From Yoonia rosea (GTDB lineage: Bacteria > Pseudomonadota > Alphaproteobacteria > Rhodobacterales > Rhodobacteraceae), in contig NZ_FTPR01000003.1 in the NCBI RefSeq assembly GCF_900156505.1, forward strand, positions 1-64,000: 64,000 bases of DNA. The letters are read 5' to 3'. The position numbers and the translations under genes were made by a program. Below the pieces are notes generated by a model. That model was not told the DNA's origin and did not search any database. It saw only the letters and a program-made list of their open reading frames with translations. Numbering within the stretch: position 1 is the first letter of the stretch; every line of letters starts with the position of its first letter. Positions 26,551 through 35,827 of the stretch are shown here, in pieces.

Positions 26551-27849
26551 ATGTCTGATACACATTCACACTCAGTCGCTTTTGTTCGCACCGAAACCCT
26601 GCCGCAGCTGCCTCCGCCCGCCAGCGAGGCAGGTGTGGTCAAATGGATGCGCGAAAACCTGTTTTCAAGCATTCCCAACAGTATCCTGACGCTGGTATCG
26701 CTTTATGTGATCTTTCAGCTGGTGACCGGCGCATTCCCTTGGATCGCAAACGGCATCTGGAACACAAACTCTCTGGCAGAGTGTCGTGAAATCCTTGATG
26801 GCGCTACGGGTGCGTGTTTCTCGGTTATCACGGAACGCTGGAACCAGCTTTTGTTCGGGTTCAGCTACCCGTCCGAGTTCTACTGGCGTCCGGGACTGGC
26901 CTTCTTGTTGCTGTTTGTGGCGGCTGCACCGGTCATGTTTTTTGACCTGCCGCGCAAACTGCTGCTGTTCACAGCGATCTACCCGTTCCTGGCCTATTGG
27001 CTGATCTGGGGGGGCACGATCTATACCCCACTCTTTGCACTTCTGGGCATTATCATCGGGTACCTCGTGTATGCGCGGTTCGTCAAAGACAGCTTTGCGA
27101 TGGGCTTTTTCGGTGGCGTGATTGCCGCGTTCATCGCCTGGTTTATCGGTGGCTACATTGTCGGTGCCATCGCGCCAGCCGAGCCGTTCCTTGAGGCCGT
27201 GCAGTCGCGCGACATGGGGGGCTTTATGCTCAACATGACGCTGGGCGTGGTCTGTGTGTCACTTTCGCTGCCGTTGGGCATCGTGCTGGCGCTTGGCCGT
27301 CAGTCGGACATGCCGATCATCAAGTGGATCTGTGTGGTCTTCATCGAGTTCATCCGTGGCGTGCCGCTGATTACCTTGCTCTTCGTGGCAAACGTGGTTC
27401 TGGCGTACTTCCTGCCACCGGGGACAACGTTTGACCTTATCCTGCGGGTGATCATCATGATCACCATGTTCTCGGCCGCCTATATCGCCGAGGTGATCCG
27501 CGGTGGTTTGGCCGCTTTGCCAAAGGGCCAGTACGAAGCCGCTGACAGCCTTGGGCTGGATTATGCGCAGGCGATGCGTCTGATCATCCTACCTCAGGCG
27601 CTCAAGATATCGATCCCGGGCATCGTGAACGTGGCGGTTGGTCTGTTCAAGGACACCACGCTGGTTTCGGTCATTTCGATGTTCGATCTGGTCGGTATGA
27701 TCCGCGGTCCGATTCTGTCGTCCACCGACTGGAACGGTGTGTACTGGGAGCTGTTTATGGCGGCCTCGGTTCTGTTCTTCGTCGTGTGCTACGGCATTTC
27801 ACAATACTCACAATGGTTGGAGCGTAGGCTCGCAACCGACCACCGATAG
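26551..27849 (+). CDS. aapM: General L-amino-acid ABC transporter, permease subunit
   Basis: 432 residues, AapM/BztC-like, with a long N-terminal part of several helices before the transport core. The EAA loop is YEAADSLGLDYAQAMRLIIL and then PQALKISIPGIVNVAVGLFK. Forms the translocation pathway with AapQ. Confidence 0.96.
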   Translation: MSDTHSHSVAFVRTETLPQLPPPASEAGVVKWMRENLFSSIPNSILTLVSLYVIFQLVTGAFPWIANGIWNTNSLAECREILDGATGACFSVITERWNQLLFGFSYPSEFYWRPGLAFLLLFVAAAPVMFFDLPRKLLLFTAIYPFLAYWLIWGGTIYTPLFALLGIIIGYLVYARFVKDSFAMGFFGGVIAAFIAWFIGGYIVGAIAPAEPFLEAVQSRDMGGFMLNMTLGVVCVSLSLPLGIVLALGRQSDMPIIKWICVVFIEFIRGVPLITLLFVANVVLAYFLPPGTTFDLILRVIIMITMFSAAYIAEVIRGGLAALPKGQYEAADSLGLDYAQAMRLIILPQALKISIPGIVNVAVGLFKDTTLVSVISMFDLVGMIRGPILSSTDWNGVYWELFMAASVLFFVVCYGISQYSQWLERRLATDHR

Positions 27850-27861
27850 GAGGCTGATACT

Positions 27862-28629
27862 ATGGCCGAAGCAAAAAAACTCCAAGTCTCGGACGAGCTG
27901 GCGATTACCATTGAGAACATGAACAAGTGGTATGGTTCGTTCCACGTACTGCGCGACATCGACCTGTCGGTGTATCGGGGCGAGCGGATCGTCATCTGTG
28001 GCCCCTCGGGGTCGGGTAAATCCACGCTGATCCGCTGCATCAACGCCTTGGAAGAGCACCAGCAGGGCAAGATTACCGTGGACGGCACCGTGCTGTCCTC
28101 GGACCTCAAGAACATCGACAAGATCCGGTCAGAGGTCGGGATGTGTTTCCAGCACTTCAACCTCTTCCCGCACCTGACAATTCTTGAGAACTGCACGCTG
28201 GCCCCGATCTGGGTGCGTAAAACGCCCAAGAAGGAAGCCGAAGAAACCGCGATGCACTTCCTTGAGAAGGTCAAGATCCCCGAGCAGGCCGACAAGTACC
28301 CAGGCCAGTTGTCCGGTGGTCAGCAGCAGCGTGTAGCGATTGCCCGTTCGCTGTGCATGCGCCCGCGCATCATGCTGTTCGACGAACCGACATCGGCGCT
28401 TGACCCCGAGATGATCAAAGAGGTGCTCGACACCATGATCGAGCTGGCCGAAGAGGGCATGACCATGCTTTGCGTGACCCACGAGATGGGCTTTGCCCGT
28501 CAGGTTGCGAACCGCGTGATCTTTATGGATCAGGGCCAGATCGTGGAACAGAACGAACCCGAAGAGTTCTTTAACAACCCCAAGTCCGACCGGACCCAGT
28601 TGTTCCTGAGCCAGATTTTGGGTCACTAA
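27862..28629 (+). CDS. aapP: General L-amino-acid ABC transporter, ATP-binding subunit
   Basis: 255 residues. Walker [10 protein letters not shown] (47-55), signature [15 protein letters not shown], Walker [15 protein letters not shown] and the switch histidine in [12 protein letters not shown] are all intact. It energises uptake through AapQM. It lies 12 nt after aapM and is the last gene of the operon. Confidence 0.97.
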   Translation: MAEAKKLQVSDELAITIENMNKWYGSFHVLRDIDLSVYRGERIVICGPSGSGKSTLIRCINALEEHQQGKITVDGTVLSSDLKNIDKIRSEVGMCFQHFNLFPHLTILENCTLAPIWVRKTPKKEAEETAMHFLEKVKIPEQADKYPGQLSGGQQQRVAIARSLCMRPRIMLFDEPTSALDPEMIKEVLDTMIELAEEGMTMLCVTHEMGFARQVANRVIFMDQGQIVEQNEPEEFFNNPKSDRTQLFLSQILGH

Positions 28630-28650
28630 GACTATTACATCGACGTAAGA

Positions 28651-28678
28651 AAGCCCCGGTCAGCGCCGGGGCTTTTTT
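28651..28678 (+). terminator. Rho-independent terminator after aapP
   Basis: AAGCCCCGGT (28651-28660), loop CAGC, GCCGGGGCTT (28665-28674) with one T·G, then TTTT. It lies at the convergent junction with the phosphatase gene, whose stop codon is at 28678-28680. Confidence 0.93.
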
Positions 28679-29205
28679 CATTCTATATCCTGCGCCGAGG
28701 TGCCGATCAGATCGCGTGGCACGACGAAGTCTTTGCAATATCCGGTTCGGGCTTTGGCCTGCATCCAGTTCTCTCCGTCGAAATCAATCACCGTGGTGGC
28801 GCATGTCGGATAATCGCTGAACCGGTGATGTTTCGGTGGAACCCTGACCAGCATATTGGCCAGCATGCCGATGCCAGGGTTGTGCCCGATCACTGCGACG
28901 GTCTGCGCGGTTTGCCGGTGAAGCAGAGCAAGAATGGTATCAGGAGACGCATGATAGATCGTGCTGTTCAGCTCCAGCTTAGGATGAGGGTCAAGTGAGG
29001 GCAGGATAAGTGCAGCGGTCTCTTGGGTGCGTATCGCATCAGAGCAAAGTACGACATCGGGCAGATAGCGCTCTGCCGCCATCCATGTGCCAATCGCCTC
29101 GGCGGATGCACGGCCGCGGTCGTTCAGGACGCGCGCATGATCATCGGCGAAAGGATCGCTCCAGCTTGATTTGGCATGGCGGATCAGGATCAGGCGCAGG
29201 GTCAC
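28678..29205 (-). CDS. SixA-type histidine phosphatase
   Basis: 175 residues of the histidine phosphatase (phosphoglycerate mutase-like) superfamily. LILIRHAKSSWSD holds the nucleophile His10; VAVIGHNPGIGMLANML holds the second catalytic histidine. The short length and RHAKS motif are SixA-like; in E. coli SixA acts on phosphohistidine of PTS proteins. The substrate here is unknown. Its start overlaps the stop of the 4Fe-4S gene by 4 nt. Confidence 0.88.
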   Translation of the reverse strand: MTLRLILIRHAKSSWSDPFADDHARVLNDRGRASAEAIGTWMAAERYLPDVVLCSDAIRTQETAALILPSLDPHPKLELNSTIYHASPDTILALLHRQTAQTVAVIGHNPGIGMLANMLVRVPPKHHRFSDYPTCATTVIDFDGENWMQAKARTGYCKDFVVPRDLIGTSAQDIE

Positions 29206-29828
29206 AGGAAGGCCTCCATATGGAATGCGGATTGGGCGGGTAGGCGGGTGCCTTGGCCCACGGGGCAGGCGCGGCGCGCGAGGCAGCCGGCGTTGCGGCA
29301 GGTTGTGCCAGCCTCTGAGGCGACGTGGGCTTTGCAGGCGGCAACATCATAGCCGTCGTTAAACGCGCCCACAGGGCAGGCTGTGGCGCAGGGCTTTGCG
29401 CAGGTGAGGCACGGCTTTGGATCGCCGCCTATTTCGGCAGACTTTTTCCAGCGTAACGCACCACGGAAAGACGTAAAGAGCCCCGCCGTGTCATGCACCA
29501 GAAATCCGATCGGTGATGTCCAGAACCGCCCCGTTTGTTTGGCCCACGTAAAGAACGGCGCATAGGGCGGGCCGCCGAACGGGAAGAGCGGTTCTGCGCC
29601 AAGCGTTACGGCCAATTTACCGATGATGCGGGTCGACCAGCGGTCCATCGGGTCTGGCTGCCCGTCTTCATATTCGGGACTAGCCGCAAAGATGGGCCAA
29701 AAGGCAGGCTCATCGGGGCCGATCAGGGTGATTGTGCTGTCCCCGTCGGGGCAGTCGCCCAATGGCCGCAGCCCATGGGGTGCGAGCAATGCGCCCAAGT
29801 CAGCCGCAATGCCCACGTGCCTGGTCAT
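29202..29828 (-). CDS. 4Fe-4S cluster protein, ferredoxin-like
   Basis: 208 residues. CLTCAKPCATACPVGAF (140-156) gives Cys140, 143, 147 and 151 in a CxxCxxxCxxxCP pattern, with further cysteines at 165, 177, 182 and 188 (CRNAGCLARRACP) that could hold a second cluster. It vaguely resembles the C-terminal ferredoxin part of epoxyqueuosine reductase but lacks the cobalamin-binding half by eye. An electron-transfer role is likely; the partner is unknown. It lies directly after argB (adjacent stop and start) and overlaps the SixA gene. Confidence 0.75.
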   Translation of the reverse strand: MTRHVGIAADLGALLAPHGLRPLGDCPDGDSTITLIGPDEPAFWPIFAASPEYEDGQPDPMDRWSTRIIGKLAVTLGAEPLFPFGGPPYAPFFTWAKQTGRFWTSPIGFLVHDTAGLFTSFRGALRWKKSAEIGGDPKPCLTCAKPCATACPVGAFNDGYDVAACKAHVASEAGTTCRNAGCLARRACPVGQGTRLPAQSAFHMEAFL

Positions 29829-30689
29829 TCAATCGCGGGGTGCGCGAATGATGGAACCGGCGCCATGTTCGGTGAACAGTTCCAACAGGCTTGCATTGGG
29901 CAGCCGCCCATCAAGGATGACCACCGCACGCACGCCCTTTTCAATCGCATCAAGGGCGGTTTCCGTTTTCGGGATCATGCCACCGGCAATTGTGCCGTCC
30001 GCAATCATCGCACGGACCTGTTCAGGGGTGATCTGGGTAATCACGTTGCCCTCAGCGTCCTTGACCCCTGCCACGTCCGTCAAAAGAAGCAGACGGTCCG
30101 CTTTCAGCGCCCCGGCAATGGCGCCGGCCGCTGTGTCGCCGTTGACGTTGAAGGTCTCGTTGAAATCCATGCCTGTGGCAACAGGTGCAACCACCGGAAT
30201 AATCCCGGCAGAAAACAGATCACGCAACACTTGCACGTTCATTTCGATGGGTTTGCCGACAAAGCCAAGTTCAGGATCGTCGGCCTCGGCCACCATGAGG
30301 TCGTCATCCTTGCCAGACAGGCCAACTGCCCGCCCGCCTTCATCCATGATGGCCTGCACAATCCGCTTGTTCACAAGGCCGGTCAGGACCATTTCGACCA
30401 CTTCGACCGTGTCCTTATCCGTGACACGTTTCCCGCGCACGAATTCGGATTTGATCCCCAGTTTATCCAGCATTTCGTTGATCATCGGGCCGCCGCCATG
30501 CACGACAACGGGGTTCATACCAACCTGCCGCATCAAGACGATATCGCGGGCAAATTCGGCCATCGCATTTGCGTCGCCCATGGCGTTGCCGCCGAATTTG
30601 ATCACGACAACTGCGCCGGAATAGCGCTGCAGATAGGGGAGTGCCTCTGACAGAGTTCGCGCGGTTGCGATCCAGTCACGGTTCATATC
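29829..30689 (-). CDS. argB: Acetylglutamate kinase
   Basis: 286 residues from ATG at 30689, preceded at a good distance by AAGGA; another ATG at 30707 overlaps the engB stop (ATGA) and would add six residues. [26 protein letters not shown] and [14 protein letters not shown] are N-acetylglutamate kinase signatures. It phosphorylates N-acetylglutamate in arginine synthesis. The engB-argB order is usual in Rhodobacterales. Confidence 0.97.
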   Translation of the reverse strand, partial: DMNRDWIATARTLSEALPYLQRYSGAVVVIKFGGNAMGDANAMAEFARDIVLMRQVGMNPVVVHGGGPMINEMLDKLGIKSEFVRGKRVTDKDTVEVVEMVLTGLVNKRIVQAIMDEGGRAVGLSGKDDDLMVAEADDPELGFVGKPIEMNVQVLRDLFSAGIIPVVAPVATGMDFNETFNVNGDTAAGAIAGALKADRLLLLTDVAGVKDAEGNVITQITPEQVRAMIADGTIAGGMIPKTETALDAIEKGVRAVVILDGRLPNASLLELFTEHGAGSIIRAPRD

Positions 30690-30703
30690 TTGTTTCCTTG
30701 TAT

Positions 30704-31351
30704 TCATTCTATTCCCGCAATGACGGCGCGCAGCGTTGCGATACCATCACCCTTTTCAGACGACGTCAGGATCAGTTCAGGAAATGCCGCCGGGTGTTTG
30801 GCCAAGGCTGCACGGGTCTTATCGAGCGAGGTTTGCAGTGCATCACCGCGCAGTTTGTCGACTTTGGTCATGACAACCTGAAAGGTCACAGCCGAGCTAT
30901 CGAGCAGGGACATGATCTCTTCGTCTACGGCTTTGGCCCCATGCCGTGCGTCAATCAGCACAAAGACGCGGCGCAGGGTCTGGCGACCTGAAAGATATTG
31001 CTTGAGCAGACGCTGCCACTTTTCAACAACCGCGACAGGCGCGTTGGCAAAGCCATAACCGGGCAGGTCGACGACATAGATATCGCCTGCCGTGAAATAG
31101 TTGATCTCCTGCGTGCGCCCCGGCGTATTCGATGCACGTGCCAACCCCTTGCGCCCTGTCAGCGCGTTGATCAGGGACGATTTGCCCACGTTCGAGCGGC
31201 CCGCAAAGCAGACCTCGATCCGGTCCGCCGGGGGCAGGCCGTCCATCGCGACGACGCCTTTGACGAATTCGGTTTCGCCAGCAAAAAGCAGGCGACCCTT
31301 TTCAAGCGTTTGTGCGTCAGGCTCTTCCACCTCGGGAAAGCGCATTTCCAT
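30704..31351 (-). CDS. engB: Ribosome biogenesis GTPase EngB/YihA
   Basis: 215 residues. G1 GRSNVGKSS (51-59), the [12 protein letters not shown] switch I, G3 [10 protein letters not shown]4 TKVDK and G5 TSSEKG are all present. EngB assists late 50S assembly. It begins 1 nt after the MOSC gene's stop and its end overlaps one potential argB start. Confidence 0.97.
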   Translation of the reverse strand: MEMRFPEVEEPDAQTLEKGRLLFAGETEFVKGVVAMDGLPPADRIEVCFAGRSNVGKSSLINALTGRKGLARASNTPGRTQEINYFTAGDIYVVDLPGYGFANAPVAVVEKWQRLLKQYLSGRQTLRRVFVLIDARHGAKAVDEEIMSLLDSSAVTFQVVMTKVDKLRGDALQTSLDKTRAALAKHPAAFPELILTSSEKGDGIATLRAVIAGIE

Positions 31352-31352
31352 T

Positions 31353-32108
31353 TCAGATTACCTTTGCCGTATCGTTGAGGGCGATCTTACCGCCCTTAAT
31401 GACCTTGGCATAGACGCCAAAATCCTGATGGTTCCAGCCATCGCGCAAAACCGAGAGCGTATCAACGTCGCGTTCGCCCGTATGCGGATTGGCCATCGTA
31501 TGTTTGCAGCGCTGAATGGGTTCGACGACCTGCAAGACGGCGTCGCCGATTTGCACATCCTTGCCGACCCACGTCATTTCTTCCCATGCAGCGGTGCCAT
31601 CCAGCCAGATATTGCCGCGCCAGCGTTCCACCTCAAGCGGGTAACCCAACCTGTCCGCCACAGCCTCATGGCTGGCCGTCGTCATGATCGAGACCGAGGG
31701 ATAATCCGTGTCCGTGATCCCGCGCGTGGGCACTTTGGCAAGCCCCGTCGGCTGGCGTTTGTCGGGCGGGCAGAGAGGGCGCACCCAGTCAATGAATTTC
31801 GCCGCATCTGATGAGTCATCGGGATCGAAGCTCACCTCACCCAAAACATCGTGGCGCAAGGTGATCTTGCCCGCTACCTCATCAAGTGTCGCCCAGATGC
31901 CGGCAAGGCCAGGCGTGCCCGTACCGATCATGAAGTTGGCACAGGGCACCCATTCGGGCGCATCGGCGTCAAACTTTGACGCCTCATGCATGACCGCCCA
32001 GACGCGATCCCAAGGCAGCGTCTGATCAGGGATCAGCGTGACTTGCCCGAGCGGTTCACGCCCGTGGCTTTTGATGGGGTGCCGCCACAACGCGGCGACA
32101 CGCGTCAT
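31353..32108 (-). CDS. MOSC domain-containing protein
   Basis: 251 residues. The N-terminal beta-barrel begins VAALWRHPIKSHGREPL and the C-terminal MOSC part includes QRCKHTMANPHTGERDVDTL, where the cysteine could bind a sulfur or molybdenum cofactor. MOSC proteins carry sulfur or bind Mo-cofactors; the substrate is unknown. It lies between yidC and engB, as in related genomes. Confidence 0.9.
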   Translation of the reverse strand: MTRVAALWRHPIKSHGREPLGQVTLIPDQTLPWDRVWAVMHEASKFDADAPEWVPCANFMIGTGTPGLAGIWATLDEVAGKITLRHDVLGEVSFDPDDSSDAAKFIDWVRPLCPPDKRQPTGLAKVPTRGITDTDYPSVSIMTTASHEAVADRLGYPLEVERWRGNIWLDGTAAWEEMTWVGKDVQIGDAVLQVVEPIQRCKHTMANPHTGERDVDTLSVLRDGWNHQDFGVYAKVIKGGKIALNDTAKVI

Positions 32109-33926
32109 CTACTTGCCCTCTTTCTTCGCGTCTTCCGCAGCCTTCTTTTTGATGCTGGCCTTGATGTTGCCGAAGACGTCAGGCTTGGCACCATGGCTTC
32201 GCATAATTGCATACTGCTGGATAAAGGTGATGACGTTGTTGGCAATCCAGTACAGGACCAGACCGGACGCAAAGTGGCCGAGCATAAACATAAAGACCCA
32301 CGGCATCCACGCAAAGATCATCTGCTGTGTGGGGTCGGTCGGGGCGGGGTTGAGCTTTTGCTGCAGCCACATCGACACACCCAGCAGGATTGGCAGGATA
32401 CCGATAAAGATCAGCGCAAGGATTGAACCGGGTTCGGGGGCCGCGAAGGGCAGCAAGCCGAAGAGGTTCAGGAAGGATGATGGATCAGGTGCGGAAAGGT
32501 CACGAATCCATCCGATCCATGGCGCGTGGCGCAGTTCGATTGTGACAAAGATCACCTTGTAGAGCGAGAAGAAGATCGGGATTTGCAACAGGATCGGCAA
32601 ACAACCGGCGGCAGGGTTCACTTTATTGTCTTTGTAAAGCTTCATCATGCCTTGCTGCATGGCCTGCTTGTCGTCGCCTGCGCGCTCTTTCAGCTTCTCC
32701 ATCTCTGGCTGAAGCTCTTTCATTTTTGCCATAGAGACATAGGATTTATAGGCGAGTGGCAGCACCAGGATTTTCAGGATTACGGTCAGGGCGAGGATCG
32801 ACCAGCCCATGTTTCCGATCACGATGTTCAGGTAGTGCAGGAGCGCAAAGATTGGCTTGGTCAGGAAAAAGAACCAGCCCCAGTCAATGCTATCCAGAAA
32901 GCCGTCAACGCCTTCTTCGTCCTGATAATGGCGGATCTCTTCCCATTCCTTGGCGCCTGCAAAAAGGCGGGTCGTGACGGTGGCGGTTTCACCGGCGGCG
33001 ACCGTTTCAATCGGCATCACGGCCTCGACCTGATAGAGGTCGCGGACATCGAAGTACTTGGAGGTGGAGCGGAACGGCACACCCTGTTCAGGGATCAGCG
33101 TGGTCATCCAGTAGTGGTCGGTATATCCGATCCAGCCGGATGAGGCGACATCCAGACGCTCGGCCTGTGTGCGTTCACGCGGATCGACGGCATACTCGGT
33201 AATATCGTCATAGCCGGTTTCCTCCAGCTCACCATCGGTCATCCGCACCATGCCTTCGTGGAGGATGAAGAAGTTCTTCAGGTCGGCAGGCTCTCCGTGA
33301 CGGCGCAGAATGCCGTAAGGGCGTGCTGAAACCGGAGTACTTGTTGTGTTCTCAACACTTTGGGCAAAGCTGAACATATAGGCGTCATCGACCGAAATTT
33401 CGGTGCGGAAAATCTGGCCCGCACCGTTGTCCCATGTGATGGTCACAGGGGTGGTTGGCGTCAGCGTTTCCCCGTTTTCCAGTGTCCAGACTGTGTCGGG
33501 TCCCGGAACAGCGCTGGCATCAATACCGTCGGTTGCGGTCCAGCCGAAGGACGCAAAATAAGCACCTGCTTCGCCGACGGGCTTTAGCAGGCGCACGATG
33601 GGTGCGTTTTCGTCGATTGTTTCGCGGTACTGCGTCAGCGCCAGATCGTCGATCCGCCCGCCCAAAAGGGATATCGAGCCGCTCAGTTCATCGGTTTCAA
33701 TCGGCACACGTGGCGCCTCGGCGGGTGCTTCTGCCGCATCGGTCGGCGTCATCGCGGTCGGGGCCGCTGCATCAGAGGCAGGCAGGGTTGGATCTTCGAG
33801 CAGTTGGACGGTTTCGGTCGCAGGATCAACAGGCAGATCCTCGGGCGGGAACAGTGTCGTCCACGCCACGATCACGGCAAAGCTTAGCACCGTTGCCAAG
33901 ATGAGGTTCTTGTTCTGGTCGTCCAT
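32109..33926 (-). CDS. yidC: Membrane protein insertase YidC
   Basis: 605 residues from ATG at 33926 (MDDQNKNLILATVLSFAVIV); the ORF extends upstream to 33971 without support. An N-terminal helix is followed by a large periplasmic beta-domain (~60-350) and five C-terminal helices containing YLNIVIGNMGWSILALTVIL and PILLQIPIFFSLYKVIFVTI. It inserts membrane proteins alone or with SecYEG. The basic tail has KASIKKKAAEDAKKEGK. Confidence 0.97.
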   Translation of the reverse strand: MDDQNKNLILATVLSFAVIVAWTTLFPPEDLPVDPATETVQLLEDPTLPASDAAAPTAMTPTDAAEAPAEAPRVPIETDELSGSISLLGGRIDDLALTQYRETIDENAPIVRLLKPVGEAGAYFASFGWTATDGIDASAVPGPDTVWTLENGETLTPTTPVTITWDNGAGQIFRTEISVDDAYMFSFAQSVENTTSTPVSARPYGILRRHGEPADLKNFFILHEGMVRMTDGELEETGYDDITEYAVDPRERTQAERLDVASSGWIGYTDHYWMTTLIPEQGVPFRSTSKYFDVRDLYQVEAVMPIETVAAGETATVTTRLFAGAKEWEEIRHYQDEEGVDGFLDSIDWGWFFFLTKPIFALLHYLNIVIGNMGWSILALTVILKILVLPLAYKSYVSMAKMKELQPEMEKLKERAGDDKQAMQQGMMKLYKDNKVNPAAGCLPILLQIPIFFSLYKVIFVTIELRHAPWIGWIRDLSAPDPSSFLNLFGLLPFAAPEPGSILALIFIGILPILLGVSMWLQQKLNPAPTDPTQQMIFAWMPWVFMFMLGHFASGLVLYWIANNVITFIQQYAIMRSHGAKPDVFGNIKASIKKKAAEDAKKEGK

Positions 33927-34097
33927 CTGAAAACCACCCATTTTTCCTAGAAAAGTCTGTGGGTGGTTCAACCTGTCGGGGGGGGAAAGGTCAAGCGGTT
34001 TTCAGGGTTTTTGGACGGATTGAAGAAGTTGTGAGCGACCAATGCGGCGTCACAGCGGTCACGAGGCGTCAAATCCAACGTGTGCAGGTGGGAACCC

Positions 34098-34268
34098 TCA
34101 GGAATCTTGCGAGTTCAGAAACCGTTCACGGGTCCGATTAAAGACAGCCGTCAGCCGCGGATCGTTCGCCGTAAGCTTTTTCAGCATCTCCGAAAATGCT
34201 TTGTCGTCCTGCCCAAAGAAAGCCTGCGCTGCCTCGTCAGGATCCATCGATTTCGAAATACTTTTCAT
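34098..34268 (-). CDS. Small hypothetical protein, 56 residues
   Basis: An open frame from ATG (34268) to TGA (34098). It starts MKSISKSMDPDEAAQAFFGQ and ends RERFLNSQDS; charged and likely helical, no membrane segment, no family recognised. GAAGG lies about 10 nt before the ATG. It sits between the polyamine oxidase gene and yidC on the same strand, where rnpA and rpmH would be found in many bacteria, but it has no similarity to RnpA or L34. Coding is inferred only from codon pattern and RBS. The flanking 34269-34525 shows no supported gene. Confidence 0.5.
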   Translation of the reverse strand: MKSISKSMDPDEAAQAFFGQDDKAFSEMLKKLTANDPRLTAVFNRTRERFLNSQDS

Positions 34269-34525
34269 ACCATGCTACCTTCTCACCGTTACATCACGCC
34301 CGCTAATTGGGCAATCAGGTGAAATTGGGGCCATAATCGGGCCTAATCCTAGATATTCAATAAGACTCTAAAAATCACTGATTAAGGTCTGGGTACCTAC
34401 ACCACGTATTATGTATGCCAGAAATGACTATTTGGTCAAAGCCCTCGGGAAATAACAGCATAGAACCATCGGGCCAGTCTTGCTGCAAGTCCGGTTGTCC
34501 TGACCTGTTGGTAATGTGATCAGAC

Positions 34526-35827
34526 CTACAATTTATCGCGTAGACTGTACCACAACATTGCCAAAACCAGCAAAGGCGAACGCAACTTAGGCCCGCCGGG
34601 GAACGGATATGTCGGCACACGTGCCATGACGTCGAACCGTTCCGCCTGACCTGCGATGGTTTCCGCAGCGATCTGCCCCGAGAGCGTCGCAAGTGCGACA
34701 CCCGATCCCGAAAATCCTGACATCGTCAGGATATTCCCGCCAATCCGTTCAAAATGCGGCATCCGGTTCATGGTGATGCCCAGTGTGCCACCCCATGCAT
34801 GGTCAATCTCGACGTCTTTGAGTTGGGGGAAAATCTCGGCCAGCGGTTTGCGCACGGCCCCCGCGATGTCTTTGGGAAACTTATAGCCATAGCTTTCGGT
34901 GCCACCGAACAAGAGCCGGTGATCCTCGGAAAAACGAAAGTAGTTCACCACGAATTTGCTATCGGCAACGGCATAGTTATTGCGGATAATCCGGTTCTGC
35001 GCCTCGGGCGTCATCGGTTTGGTCGAGACGATGAAATTGTTGATCGGCATAACGCGGGCCGCCACGTGTTTTTGCAGCGTGCCCAGATAGCCGTTGCAGC
35101 CCATCACAACAAAACGCGCCTTGATCTTGGCGTGATCCGTTTTGACGCAAGCAGGATCCCCTTCCTCAATCGCAGTGACTTTGGCACCCTCGAATATCCG
35201 CGCGCCTGCTTTGGTGGCCAGCCGCGCGAGGCCCAAAACCAGCTCAAGCGGGTTCACATGCCCCGCGCCCATATCAAGCGTACCGCCATGATAGGCGGGC
35301 GAGTTCACAATCTCACGGCATTCCTCGGGTGACAGCAGGCTGATCTGATCATCACCATATTTGTCCTGCATATGCGCGACATAGGCGTGGTTGTGGGCGT
35401 GGTCGCGTGCGCGGTGGACCGTGTGCACGATCCCGGGGTGAAATTCGGTGTGGACCTCGTCTTTGCTGCAAAGATCGCGTACCAGATCCGTCGCCTGACA
35501 GCCGATATCCCATAAAGCGCGGGCGTGGGTATCGCCCACCATCGCCTCAAGGTCTTCCTGATCGCGCCGCTGACCGCGCGCGACCTGACCGCCATTGCGA
35601 CCGGACGCGCCAAAGCCCACGCGTTGTGCTTCCAGCAGCACCACATCATAGCCGCGCTGGGCCAGATGATAGGCGGTGGACAATCCTGTGAAACCGCCGC
35701 CGACAACGCAGACATCACAGTCCAGATCACCCGCTGCGGCGGGAAATCTGTCCAGATGCGCCGCACTGTCGGCATAGTAGGACCGGGGGTATTCCCCCGG
35801 CCGGTCGTTGACGCTCAGCAGGTCCAT
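34526..35827 (-). CDS. puuB: FAD-dependent oxidoreductase, gamma-glutamylputrescine oxidase-like
   Basis: 433 residues of the DAO family. The FAD dinucleotide motif is VVGGGFTGLSTAYHL (41-56), with ASGRNGGQVARGQ downstream and GFSGSGVALATLSGQIAAE at the C-terminus. PuuB/OrdL enzymes oxidise gamma-glutamylputrescine to the aldehyde. Its stop-proximal neighbours and operon position after a transaminase and a PuuA-like enzyme support the role. The start overlaps the transaminase stop by 1 nt. Confidence 0.88.
   Translation of the reverse strand: MDLLSVNDRPGEYPRSYYADSAAHLDRFPAAAGDLDCDVCVVGGGFTGLSTAYHLAQRGYDVVLLEAQRVGFGASGRNGGQVARGQRRDQEDLEAMVGDTHARALWDIGCQATDLVRDLCSKDEVHTEFHPGIVHTVHRARDHAHNHAYVAHMQDKYGDDQISLLSPEECREIVNSPAYHGGTLDMGAGHVNPLELVLGLARLATKAGARIFEGAKVTAIEEGDPACVKTDHAKIKARFVVMGCNGYLGTLQKHVAARVMPINNFIVSTKPMTPEAQNRIIRNNYAVADSKFVVNYFRFSEDHRLLFGGTESYGYKFPKDIAGAVRKPLAEIFPQLKDVEIDHAWGGTLGITMNRMPHFERIGGNILTMSGFSGSGVALATLSGQIAAETIAGQAERFDVMARVPTYPFPGGPKLRSPLLVLAMLWYSLRDKL

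Noticed and set aside
34375..34701. 108-residue minus-strand frame ending CRYPDLNQ
   Set aside because: It mostly overlaps the 3' end of the polyamine oxidase gene in another frame, with no RBS or family similarity. The non-overlapping tail (34375-34525) could be a gene remnant but this cannot be shown.
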